A DNA stretch of 64,000 bases from assembly GCA_016711345.1 (NCBI GenBank), contig JADJTD010000001.1, positions 496,001 through 560,000 of the forward strand, read 5' to 3'. Under the pieces are notes generated by a model. That model searched no databases. It saw nothing but the letters and a program-made list of their open reading frames with translations, and was not told the DNA's origin. Below are positions 1-8,828 of the stretch, in pieces; positions within the stretch are counted from its first letter, which is position 1, and every line of letters begins with the position of its first letter. The DNA is from Chloracidobacterium sp. Its GTDB lineage: Bacteria > Acidobacteriota > Blastocatellia > Pyrinomonadales > Pyrinomonadaceae. The position numbers and the translations under genes are program-made.

Positions 1-2098
1 TTTTGTTTGCAACAGTTTTAGCTTCTTCTACTGAAGTAACGCTGGAATTATCAGGACATGGTATTTTCAGACTCTCGAGCAATGCCCCAAAACGCTTTCT
101 GTCCTCGGCAAGGTCTATCGAATCGGGCGAGGTGCCAATAATCGGGACGTCGGCTTCGTGCAACCTGCTTGCAAGATTTAGCGGCGTTTGCCCGCCAAAT
201 TGTACGATCACACCGTCCGGTTTTTCGACATCGACGATATTCATCACATCCTCAAACGTCAGCGGCTCAAAATACAATCTATCCGAAGTATCATAATCCG
301 TTGAAACAGTTTCCGGATTGCAGTTGACCATAATGGTCTCGATGTCGGCATCGCGCAGGGCGAAACTCGCGTGGCAACAGCAATAATCGAATTCGATTCC
401 CTGCCCGATACGATTTGGCCCGGAGCCAAGAATCATTATCTTTCGCCTGTCGGTGGGCGTGGCTTCGCATTCTTCTTCATATGTCGAATACATGTACGGC
501 GTAAAAGATTCGAATTCCGCACCGCAGGTATCGACACGTTTATAAACTGGCAGAACGCCAAGCTTTTTGCGATATTCGCGAACCTCAGCCTCAGACGATC
601 CTGTCATATAAAAAAGTCGACGGTCCGAGAGCCCATATTCTTTTGCCGTTCTGAGATCCTCCGCAGTATATTCGGCAAGTGGTTTCGAATCGAGACTCGC
701 CTGAAATTCCATTACTTGGGAGAGTTGATCGAGGAACCATGGATCGATCATCGTCAATCGATGAACCTCTTCTGTCGAATAGCCACTCTGTAATGCATAA
801 GTGAGGTAAGAGAATCGCTGTGAATTTGGACGGGCCAATTTGCGTTGAAGCTTAGCGTCCGAAACCTCCTGTAAACGCAATGGTTTAACAGCCTCTAATG
901 AACGCAACCCCTTAAATAAAGATTCTTTGAATGTACGACCAATCGCCATCACTTCGCCGACAGATTTCATCTGCGTCCCGAGCACGTCTTCGGCACCCGG
1001 AAACTTCTCAAAGGCCCACTTTGGTATCTTTGTGACGACATAGTCTATCGTCGGCTCAAACGACGCCGGAGTCTTTTTTGTGATGTCATTCGGTATCTCG
1101 TCAAGCGTGTAACCAACAGCGAGTTTTGCAGCGATCTTTGCAATGGGAAATCCTGTAGCCTTCGACGCCAGAGCCGACGAACGTGAAACACGAGGATTCA
1201 TCTCGATGATCCGCACATCGCCATTTGCGGGGTTAATTGCAAATTGTATATTCGAACCGCCCGTTTCGACACCGACCTTTCGGATGCAAGCCTTCGACAT
1301 ATCACGAAGTCGCTGGTATTCAACATCGGTCAGAGTTTGTGCCGGAGCAACCGTTATCGAATCTCCGGTATGAACGCCCATCGGGTCAAAGTTCTCGATC
1401 GAGCAAATAATGACGACGTTGTCATTGAGGTCACGCATGACCTCAAGCTCGTATTCCTTCCAACCAAGGATCGATTCTTCGACCAATATCTGCGAGATCG
1501 GCGATACCGCAAGTCCGCCTTTAGCGATCTCTTCATATTCATCGGGATTGAACGCTGTGCCGCCGCCAGTGCCGCCAAGCGTATAGCTAGGACGAATAAT
1601 TGCCGGATAACCGATCTCTTCTACGATCTTCGCCGCCTCTTCCCAGTTGTGTGCAAAGCCGCCCTTCGGACTCTCGATACCTATCTCGTCCATCGCAGCC
1701 TTAAAAAGCTCACGGTCTTCGCCAACTTTGATCGCATCAATGTTTGCCCCGATCAGTTTGACCTTGTATTTGTCCAAAATTCCCTGCTCGTAAAGCTCGA
1801 CCGACAGATTAAGTCCAGTCTGACCTCCTACGGTGGGAAGAAGTGCGTCCGGACGTTCCTTTTCGATGATGGCCGTGACAGTTTCAAGCGTCAGCGGTTC
1901 AATATAGGTACGGTCCGCGATCTCAGGGTCGGTCATGATCGTGGCCGGATTGGAATTAACCAGCACGACCTCGAAGCCCTCTTGTTTCAACGCCCGACAC
2001 GCTTGCGTTCCCGAATAATCAAATTCGCACGCCTGCCCGATAATAATCGGGCCCGAACCTATTATGAGGATCTTGTGTATATCGGTGCGTCTCGGCAT
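1..2098 (-). CDS. carB: carbamoyl-phosphate synthase large subunit (5' part, runs off left edge)
   Basis: Ammonia- and ATP-dependent synthesis of carbamoyl phosphate for pyrimidines and arginine. The minus strand reads without a stop from ATG at 2098 to base 1, about 699 of the usual ~1070 residues. The start reads MPRRTDIHKILIIGSGPI, then GQACEFDYSGTQACRALKQE and NSNPATIMTDPE, the signatures of the first carboxyphosphate ATP-grasp half. The second half begins near residue 555 with MILGSGPNRIGQGIEFDYCC and NCNPETVSTDYD. The rest of the second ATP-grasp and the MGS allosteric domain lie outside the window. No carA is seen on the visible side. The metalloprotease gene on the same strand ends in its own terminator just upstream, so carB probably has its own promoter in the short gap. 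Confidence 0.97.
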   Translation of the reverse strand, partial: MPRRTDIHKILIIGSGPIIIGQACEFDYSGTQACRALKQEGFEVVLVNSNPATIMTDPEIADRTYIEPLTLETVTAIIEKERPDALLPTVGGQTGLNLSVELYEQGILDKYKVKLIGANIDAIKVGEDRELFKAAMDEIGIESPKGGFAHNWEEAAKIVEEIGYPAIIRPSYTLGGTGGGTAFNPDEYEEIAKGGLAVSPISQILVEESILGWKEYELEVMRDLNDNVVIICSIENFDPMGVHTGDSITVAPAQTLTDVEYQRLRDMSKACIRKVGVETGGSNIQFAINPANGDVRIIEMNPRVSRSSALASKATGFPIAKIAAKLAVGYTLDEIPNDITKKTPASFEPTIDYVVTKIPKWAFEKFPGAEDVLGTQMKSVGEVMAIGRTFKESLFKGLRSLEAVKPLRLQEVSDAKLQRKLARPNSQRFSYLTYALQSGYSTEEVHRLTMIDPWFLDQLSQVMEFQASLDSKPLAEYTAEDLRTAKEYGLSDRRLFYMTGSSEAEVREYRKKLGVLPVYKRVDTCGAEFESFTPYMYSTYEEECEATPTDRRKIMILGSGPNRIGQGIEFDYCCCHASFALRDADIETIMVNCNPETVSTDYDTSDRLYFEPLTFEDVMNIVDVEKPDGVIVQFGGQTPLNLASRLHEADVPIIGTSPDSIDLAEDRKRFGALLESLKIPCPDNSSVTSVEEAKTVANK

Positions 2099-2129
2099 CT
2101 GATGAATTATTCTAAATTCTTGATTATAC

Positions 2130-2160
2130 AAAAAAAGTGCGGTTCGCTCGAACCGCACTA
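2130..2160 (-). terminator. Rho-independent terminator of the metalloprotease gene
   Basis: A perfect stem AGTGCGGTT...AACCGCACT (2136-2159) is followed on the minus strand by a run of seven T. It lies between the stop of the exoprotease gene at 2185 and the carB start at 2098, so it separates the two minus-strand transcription units. Confidence 0.8.
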
Positions 2161-2184
2161 TCGACAATGAATCTCATACTCCGC

Positions 2185-5100
2185 TCAGAACAATTGGATA
2201 TGTCCGTTGGCCACATTCACACCCGGTTCTCCCTCGTTGAACATTATCCGTTCCCACGTCAGCGGTGATATCAACCCTGACGCTCCGACAGCGGCAAATC
2301 TAAGGTTCAGCAGCACGCCATCTCTATCTATCGGCATCGGCCCGTACATCACAATTCTCAAAAGTCCGGGCTCCGAGGTATTTGTGACAACCATGAGGCC
2401 GCGGCTGGCCGTTCCTGTTACATCGACCGGCTCGGCAAACGGCTGGATCACGGCAGGATCATAACGAAGATCGAATTCATAAGAGATCACCCCCTTATCA
2501 GCGATGCCCTTAACATATACCGGCACCGCGATCTCTTTGTCAGCTGTCAACGTTACGTTCGGCACTTCTACCGCCACGCTGCTCTGCGGCCCGATGCCAC
2601 CGGGCCTCGCGCCGGTGTTTGACCAGTTTCCGGAAACCTCGCCCATCAACAAAGCCGTGTAATCCTGATTTGCAAAGCTGGAAGACACCGATGGATAAGT
2701 TCTGTTTAAAGGGTTGAATATCCAATTTCCCGTTGTACCAAAAGGCTGTGTGCCGACAACAAACCTGGCGACTTGGCCTGCATCGAAAGAGGTGACGGTG
2801 CCGTTGCTGCTGACATCGGCCACTACCAACTGGTTTCCGGTTAGTAACACGACACCCGCCGCGTGCTGCGCAACTTTTGCAGCGTCGAATGAAGTAATGC
2901 TGTTTTGCCCCGTCGTCTTGGTTGGCGCAACGGTGTAAGAACCCACCCCGAATCCAGTGAGAGCATAAGCACCACCTGGAAAGTTGGAGACACTAGAGAC
3001 GTTGGTTGACCCCGCACCGCTTAACAGAACATTTGAAACAAAACGCGGATTCGGATCGCCTATTGCATTGCCGTAAACGACGTTCCCGTTTATCGAGCCT
3101 GCCGGACATCCGGCCGGATCATAAGCCGCGACCGCGAAATCGATATCACCAAAGAAGCCCGGATCAGTCCAACCGGCTATAACGATCCTGCCGTTAGTTT
3201 GAACGGCCATTGAGCTGCCGTGATCGTTTTGCCCCCCGATCGGCGTGAGGACTATGCCCGTTCCGTTAAATGTAGCATCGAGAGTGCCATTCTGGTTATA
3301 CCTGGCAAGCGCGAAATCGCCATTCGGAAAGCTGCCGCTGGTACCTGCCGCCAATATCCTGCCGTCGGCCTGAATAGCGACCGAGTTAGCAACGTCCGGG
3401 CCATCACTGTTGTTGATCGAAGTAATTACCTTCCCCGTGCCATTGAACGTGGTATCGAGAGCACCGTTTGGATCGTATCTGAGCAGTGCAAAATCAAAAG
3501 ACTCAATAGTTTGCCCAGTGATTGTCTGCCCTGCCACTAAGATCCGGCCATCCGATTGAATTGCGACCGAATTGGCAAAATCATCTTCGCTGCCTATCGA
3601 TGTAATGACCTTGCCAGTCGCGTTGAACGTGGTATCGAGACTGCCATCGGAATTATACCTAGCAAGAGCAAAGTCAGGATTTGAGGTGGCGCCGAGAGAG
3701 CCAACATAACCGGCCGCGACTATTTTACCGTCGGGTTGGATAGCGACGGATCTGATACCTTCGCCGCCAATGGTTCCGACCTGTGTAATGACTTTGCCCG
3801 TTCCGTTGAATGCAGTATCAAGACTTCCGTTTGTGTTATATCTGGCAAGTCCAAAAGACTCATATCCCGACACGTTGATTTGACCTGCAACGACGATCTT
3901 TCCGTCGTTTTGGATAACGAGGGAAGCACCTGCTGCGGAACTTCCTATTGTGGTAATGACCTTACCTGTGCCGTTAAATGTGGTATCAAGACTTCCGTCA
4001 AAGTTATATCTGACCACCGCAAAACCGCGGCTCGGACTACCATCGCTGAAACCCGCAGCAAGTATTTTTCCGTCAGACTGGATCGCAACCGCCAAAGCCT
4101 GATCTTGGCCGCTTCCGACCGGCGTCACGACCTTTCCGTTGCCGTTGAACGAAGTGTCGAGCATGCCGTCAAAGTTATACCGAGCGACCGCAAAATCGGG
4201 GTTAGTGCCGCCGGTGTAACCCGCCGCAACGATCTTGCCATCCGATTGTATTGCAACCGCTTCACCAAAATCTGCGGTGCTTCCCATCTGCGTAACGGCT
4301 TTTCCCGTGACGTTAAATGATGTGTCGAGGCTTCCGGGCGTCACACACGATGTAGGAGTGGAGGTGGGGCCATTGGTCGGCGTATTCGTCGCTGTCGGCG
4401 TTGCCGTATTCGTTGGTGTCGGTGTGTTAGTCGGAGTCAGCGTTGCAAGCAGGCCGTCGCGGAATTGGGCAACAGTCAGAGCTGTGTTATTCAGTGTTCG
4501 GTGGTTATCACGTTGCTCGGCAATACCGGTCGGAAAGCCATTGAACGAGATCGCTGGATTAGAAAAATATGGCACTCGTGAACAGCCGTTTGGACACTGG
4601 TTTACATATGACATCACAGTTCGAAAGCTGTCGTTGACATAGTGGCCATATGCGTATGGATACGCGGCTGTTCCGGCGTTTTCGGGATTGTGATGGGCAC
4701 CTTGGTTGTGGCCAAGCTCGTGAGCAAAAGTGAGATTACCAACAGCGCAACTGCGCGAGGCCGCCGAAAACGCGCTGCTCTCAAAAGCCGGTCCGACATT
4801 CGTCATCAGATAACCGATTCCGCAGGCGTCGCTGGCATTCTGTATGATGATCGAGACCATGTCCGCTTTCACGATGTCACGCGTGGCGGCGGTTTCCGGA
4901 TCGCTTCGGCTCCAGGGCAAAGCCGCAGAAAGCGTGCCGGCCGCTTCGTTATAGCTCACCTCGAGCGTTCCGACGAGGCGCAGCCGCATCGTAATGTCAC
5001 TATTGAGATAAGCCGTATTTGCAGATGCAATAGCCTGTTGAGCGAAAGCCTGCGCCTGCGTCGTTCCACCGAGAGTCTGTCGAAGCAATGCAGTGTACGT

Positions 5101-5805
5101 CACAAGCACATCGATCTGGCTTCCGTCATCCGCAATTGGAGAACCGATATCAGCAACAGGCGAACTAGTGTTCTGCACCAAAGTGTTCTCAACAGGAATC
5201 GCCCCCCCGCACGCTGGGAAACGATTATGATCGAGCTCAACCAGAAGATGTTTGAAATCCGCCTGCGGAACGATCTCGTAAACCGCCGTCGGCGAGTAGA
5301 TCAATCCCGAGAGTGCTTTGTCCTTCACAGAAAAAACAACGTCGCCGATAAAGTTATTCTCTGAGAAGATCTTTCCACGCCAAGTAAATTCATCAAAGTC
5401 AAACCGTTCAAAGCCTTCATGCTCATTCCGAACTGCCTCGTAAGCTATTCCGTCTAACAATGGAAAGTTCAATTTCCTTGCGATGCCAAAATCTATATCA
5501 AGCAATTTGATATCTATTTCTTGCTCACGCACAGCAGCAACCGAGACCGAAGACTGAATGCGGGGAACACCTATGAGTTCAAATAAGAGGTTTTGTTCGT
5601 TTTGCCGCTCTATCATAAAAGGCGTTATTATGAGCGTTTTCATCGTTGCTTTTTCGGTCGAAAGTGACTGACCAACAAACGAATCGCCCATATCGGTTGA
5701 ACTTGTCGTCGCAAATACAACCAACGTAAGGACTGATCCGATGAGAGCCGTAAAAACTGCAACACGAACGATGTTAAAGCGAAAGAAATGTCGAAATTTT
5801 GACAT
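2185..5805 (-). CDS. secreted reprolysin-like zinc metalloprotease with delta-60 repeats, dockerin-like and cohesin-like domains
   Basis: Large exoprotein, 1206 residues from ATG 5805. I prefer this start because a hydrophobic export signal (RVAVFTALIGSVLTLVVFA) follows; an in-frame start at 5856 would add 17 residues. Domains in order: pro-region; metzincin catalytic domain with HELGHNQGAHH near 361-371 (three zinc His, catalytic Glu); a Thr/Pro/Asn linker; seven delta-60 repeats of about 52-58 residues (roughly 488-895; each begins like GSLDTTFNGTGKVIT, with IQSDGKIVAAG and FALARYN); a module with a dockerin-like F-hand (DVSSNGTVTSFDAGQVARFV); and a C-terminal cohesin-like beta domain (VISYEFDLRYDPAVIQP). 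Likely released or surface-bound. The module before the cohesin recurs in the beta-helix protein at 35216-37702. Substrate unknown; the family assignment is firm from the zinc motif. Confidence 0.88.
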   Translation of the reverse strand: MSKFRHFFRFNIVRVAVFTALIGSVLTLVVFATTSSTDMGDSFVGQSLSTEKATMKTLIITPFMIERQNEQNLLFELIGVPRIQSSVSVAAVREQEIDIKLLDIDFGIARKLNFPLLDGIAYEAVRNEHEGFERFDFDEFTWRGKIFSENNFIGDVVFSVKDKALSGLIYSPTAVYEIVPQADFKHLLVELDHNRFPACGGAIPVENTLVQNTSSPVADIGSPIADDGSQIDVLVTYTALLRQTLGGTTQAQAFAQQAIASANTAYLNSDITMRLRLVGTLEVSYNEAAGTLSAALPWSRSDPETAATRDIVKADMVSIIIQNASDACGIGYLMTNVGPAFESSAFSAASRSCAVGNLTFAHELGHNQGAHHNPENAGTAAYPYAYGHYVNDSFRTVMSYVNQCPNGCSRVPYFSNPAISFNGFPTGIAEQRDNHRTLNNTALTVAQFRDGLLATLTPTNTPTPTNTATPTATNTPTNGPTSTPTSCVTPGSLDTSFNVTGKAVTQMGSTADFGEAVAIQSDGKIVAAGYTGGTNPDFAVARYNFDGMLDTSFNGNGKVVTPVGSGQDQALAVAIQSDGKILAAGFSDGSPSRGFAVVRYNFDGSLDTTFNGTGKVITTIGSSAAGASLVIQNDGKIVVAGQINVSGYESFGLARYNTNGSLDTAFNGTGKVITQVGTIGGEGIRSVAIQPDGKIVAAGYVGSLGATSNPDFALARYNSDGSLDTTFNATGKVITSIGSEDDFANSVAIQSDGRILVAGQTITGQTIESFDFALLRYDPNGALDTTFNGTGKVITSINNSDGPDVANSVAIQADGRILAAGTSGSFPNGDFALARYNQNGTLDATFNGTGIVLTPIGGQNDHGSSMAVQTNGRIVIAGWTDPGFFGDIDFAVAAYDPAGCPAGSINGNVVYGNAIGDPNPRFVSNVLLSGAGSTNVSSVSNFPGGAYALTGFGVGSYTVAPTKTTGQNSITSFDAAKVAQHAAGVVLLTGNQLVVADVSSNGTVTSFDAGQVARFVVGTQPFGTTGNWIFNPLNRTYPSVSSSFANQDYTALLMGEVSGNWSNTGARPGGIGPQSSVAVEVPNVTLTADKEIAVPVYVKGIADKGVISYEFDLRYDPAVIQPFAEPVDVTGTASRGLMVVTNTSEPGLLRIVMYGPMPIDRDGVLLNLRFAAVGASGLISPLTWERIMFNEGEPGVNVANGHIQLF

Positions 5806-5859
5806 ATTGAAAATAAGATCCTTTGCCCGTCGTATATAGCTACGAGCGATCGTCAAATA

Positions 5860-7689
5860 CTAAAAAGGCACTCGCGGTACTTTAGGCACTTTTTGCTCGA
5901 TCTTTTGTTTTGTCGCATCGATGAGTACTTTGCCCGAGATCACGCTGTCGAGAGTGGCAGCCAGCGATGGGTCAAGTTTCTTAAGTTTGTCATTGATCTT
6001 TTTCGCCTCTTTTTTGTTGCCGCTGGCGTAATAGGATTCGCCAAGATTGAAAAGACCAAAGGTATTATTACCGTCAAGATTGACCACTTGTTTGAAGGTC
6101 GCAACTGCGTTGACAAGATCGTTCATTCCACGGTATCCAAGTCCAAGTTGATTCGTTGCGATCACCCAATTACTACGCAGCCCGAGAGCTGTTTTTAGAA
6201 CACTTACGGCAAGCTGAAATTCACCGAGTTTATTGTGCGTTGATCCGAGGTTGAGATAAGCGGCGTCGAGTTTTGGATCTTGTTCGGTCGCTTTTTGCGA
6301 ATACGATTTAGCGAGTTCATAATCGGCCCTGGCTGCAGCATCATTTTTTTCTGCCGTCTGGGAATTGCCGGAGTTATAATACGCCCAGCCGACGTTTGAA
6401 TTATCGACGGCACTTGGGCTCATATCGCTTGCTTCCTTAAGTCTCACAACTGATTTATCCCATTCGTTAGTCTTGCCGAGGCAATAGCCCCATTCGCTGT
6501 AAAGGTCGGGATTCTTGATGCCTACCGAGGCAAGTTTGTACTCGGCATTGGCCTCAGGAAAACGCTCCATCTGACGATATGTACTCGCAAGATTTGCATG
6601 GGCCTGATAATTATTTGGGTCGATCTGCACCGCGTTTTGATAAGCGACTGCGGCATTTTGGTAATCGCCCTTATTGTAATAATTAACGCCTAGATCGAAC
6701 GACGCGGGACCAAATGTCGGAGCTATCACAAGGGTTTGTTTATATGCCGCTATCGCCTGATCTGGCTGACCCATTCGGTCAAGTGTTTGCCCACGATAAT
6801 ATAAAGCTTCAGCCGAGCGGCTATTCAATTCCAAGGCACGATCAAACGCGGCGAGTGCGTCAGGATTCTGGTTATTCTTGAAATGCAAAACACCTTGCAG
6901 AAAGCGCGTCTCCACCGTATCTAATCCTGCCGCGTCCGACTTCCGAAGGTAGGTCTCCGCCTTCGCGATCTCGCCCGCGTCCAAATACAAAAGCCCAAGC
7001 GGCGGATACAACATCGTGTATTCGGGGTTTATCGCTAGAGCTTTTTCGTAATTTACTGTAGCTTTGTCCTTTTGCCCGATGGCGTCATAAATCGCTCCAA
7101 TCTTTGCGTATGCAACGTCGTTTTGCTTGTCGAACTTGACCGCTTCGTTAAAGTAAACGAGTGCAGATTGGTTATTCGTTTCGCCTGCGGTCTCAATACC
7201 CTTTGCCGTCAAGGCGTTGCTCAATCCTTCCGAAGCACGGCTGTTTTTTGGATTCTGAACGAGAGCGTCGCGGTAATTTGTGATCGCAGTGTCAGTTTGG
7301 TTGTTGTCCAAAAAGCCTTCAGCTTTTGTGGTTAGCGTGTTAGATAATTTTACCTTACGGTTTGCCGCAGCGATCGCAACCGCACGTTTTCGCGCTGCTA
7401 TTGCGGCAAGGCGCCTTTTCTGTGCCGCCGCCGCTATCTGCGCATTTGAACGAGCACTTCTGCCCTGCGCACCTCCGCCGCCGATCCCTTCTCCAAGAAT
7501 TGCCCGACCCCCTGCAGATCTAGCCTGTGGCCTTTTTCGGGATTCGCGAAAGACAAATACACTCGAGCCGCCCGCTACGTCCTCCGTCGCGACAAGGTCC
7601 TGAGCTTTAACATTTGTCGGGCAAGGCAAGGTCGACAGAAAGGCCGAGATCGATAGGAAAAGCGATAATCTACGTCTTACGCGAAACAT
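5860..7689 (-). CDS. exported TPR-repeat protein (paralogue A)
   Basis: 609 residues. An N-terminal signal peptide (LSLFLSISAFLSTLPCPTNVKAQ) precedes a motif DLVATEDVAGGSSVFVFR, a basic Arg/Ala-rich stretch, then about a dozen tetratricopeptide repeats (for example DVAYAKIGAIYDAIGQKDKA, AEALYYRGQTLDRMGQPDQA) to the end. TPR arrays bind peptides or partner proteins; this one should act in the periplasm or at the envelope. A strong Shine-Dalgarno (GGAGGAG) lies just upstream of ATG 7689. It shares its N-terminal layout with the protein at 8829-10667, on the other side of murB, so the two probably arose by duplication. The gene downstream in the transcript (the metalloprotease) starts 55 bases after its stop. 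Function beyond scaffolding is not visible. Confidence 0.85.
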   Translation of the reverse strand: MFRVRRRLSLFLSISAFLSTLPCPTNVKAQDLVATEDVAGGSSVFVFRESRKRPQARSAGGRAILGEGIGGGGAQGRSARSNAQIAAAAQKRRLAAIAARKRAVAIAAANRKVKLSNTLTTKAEGFLDNNQTDTAITNYRDALVQNPKNSRASEGLSNALTAKGIETAGETNNQSALVYFNEAVKFDKQNDVAYAKIGAIYDAIGQKDKATVNYEKALAINPEYTMLYPPLGLLYLDAGEIAKAETYLRKSDAAGLDTVETRFLQGVLHFKNNQNPDALAAFDRALELNSRSAEALYYRGQTLDRMGQPDQAIAAYKQTLVIAPTFGPASFDLGVNYYNKGDYQNAAVAYQNAVQIDPNNYQAHANLASTYRQMERFPEANAEYKLASVGIKNPDLYSEWGYCLGKTNEWDKSVVRLKEASDMSPSAVDNSNVGWAYYNSGNSQTAEKNDAAARADYELAKSYSQKATEQDPKLDAAYLNLGSTHNKLGEFQLAVSVLKTALGLRSNWVIATNQLGLGYRGMNDLVNAVATFKQVVNLDGNNTFGLFNLGESYYASGNKKEAKKINDKLKKLDPSLAATLDSVISGKVLIDATKQKIEQKVPKVPRVPF

Positions 7690-7729
7690 ATATCTCCTCC
7701 GTTTTCGCCATTATACAATAATTGCGCGC

Positions 7730-7752
7730 GCCTGCACGTTAGTAAGTACGGC
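7730..7752. repeat. partial copy of the GCACGTTAGTAAG palindromic repeat family
   Basis: Between murB and the TPR gene lies CCTGCACGTTAGTAAGTACG, one arm of a repeat whose full hairpin form is at 39282-39341 and 48744-48818. Only one arm is present here. Confidence 0.6.
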
Positions 7753-7761
7753 ACATTTTCG

Positions 7762-8814
7762 CTAGATGAACCCGACAAAAACAGGCTCAGGCTGAAGTGC
7801 AATGCCAAATTTTGATTCAACCATTTCTTGGATTTCATTCTTCAATAGAACTAATTCTTCAGCCGACGCATTGCCGCGATTGATTAGAGCCAGTGTATGC
7901 TTTGAGGAAATTCCCGCGTTACCGATAGCAAATCCTTTGTGGAATCCGGCATTCTCGATCAGCCATGCCGCGGGAATTTTCACTTTGTTGCCAAACGCGA
8001 AAGAAGGAACATTTTCGTTTAGCGCGAGCAACTCTCGTAACTTACTTTTTTCAACAACCGGATTTTTAAAGAACGAACCGGCGCTTTTTGAATTAGGATC
8101 ATCCGGGTTGATTACCATTGATTTTGAGCGCCGGATTTGTAAAACAGCATCTCGAACTTTGCCAAGTGATGGTCTCGTTTCTCCAAAATGTTCCTTCAGA
8201 TCTTTGTAAGCGATTTTCGGCTCGCCGCCGTGACGAAGAGCAAAAGTCACACTCAAAACAATATAACGATCTCGGTCGGTCGAATTAAAAATGCTGGTCC
8301 TGTATGCAAACCCGCAGTCGGCGTTTGTAAGCGTACCAAACTCTTTCGTTTTCTGGTCAAAACATCGAACGGAAACTATCGTCTCAGAAACTTCCTGTCC
8401 GTAAGCTCCAACATTTTGTACCGGTGTTCCGCCAACGAAACCAGGAATACCGCTGAGGCATTCGACACCGGCGAGATCATGTTCAACGCAATAAGCAACA
8501 AAGTTATCCCAATCTTCCCCGGCTTGAGCGGTCAACAATTTAATATTTCCAGCCTCTACCGCAGGTGGTTCTGAGACGACCCCTCGCAACCCGATATGGA
8601 TCACCAATCCGTCAAACCCCGTGTCTGAGATCAAGACATTACTGCCGCCGCCAAGAACAAAAATATCGAGCGATTCCTTTTCAGCAAATGCAAACGCCTC
8701 GGCTACCTGAGTTTCATCTTGGGCAACAACAAAAAAACGTGCGTTGCCACCGATCTTGAGAGTTGTCAGCGGTGCAAGCGGAACGTCTTTTTGTATTTCG
8801 AGTAGAGGTTTCAA
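7762..8814 (-). CDS. murB: UDP-N-acetylenolpyruvoylglucosamine reductase
   Basis: FAD-dependent, NADPH-using reduction of UDP-GlcNAc-enolpyruvate to UDP-MurNAc, the second committed step of cytoplasmic peptidoglycan synthesis. 350 residues. Visible are TTLKIGGNARFFV, the FAD-binding LGGGSNVLISD, GIPGFVGGTPVQNVGAYGQE, the catalytic-serine region SAGSFFKNPVV, and a C-terminal QPEPVFVGF. The length and spacing fit the longer type I MurB (E. coli-like). It sits between two paralogous TPR genes on the same strand rather than in a dcw cluster. The start at 8814 is 15 bases from the stop of the upstream TPR gene, suggesting one transcript. Confidence 0.96.
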   Translation of the reverse strand: MKPLLEIQKDVPLAPLTTLKIGGNARFFVVAQDETQVAEAFAFAEKESLDIFVLGGGSNVLISDTGFDGLVIHIGLRGVVSEPPAVEAGNIKLLTAQAGEDWDNFVAYCVEHDLAGVECLSGIPGFVGGTPVQNVGAYGQEVSETIVSVRCFDQKTKEFGTLTNADCGFAYRTSIFNSTDRDRYIVLSVTFALRHGGEPKIAYKDLKEHFGETRPSLGKVRDAVLQIRRSKSMVINPDDPNSKSAGSFFKNPVVEKSKLRELLALNENVPSFAFGNKVKIPAAWLIENAGFHKGFAIGNAGISSKHTLALINRGNASAEELVLLKNEIQEMVESKFGIALQPEPVFVGFI

Positions 8815-8828
8815 TATGCGATGTTGAA

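Noticed and set aside
371..2170. Plus-strand open frames at the left edge
   Set aside because: They lie opposite carB, whose minus-strand reading frame is unbroken and matches the family over its full visible length.
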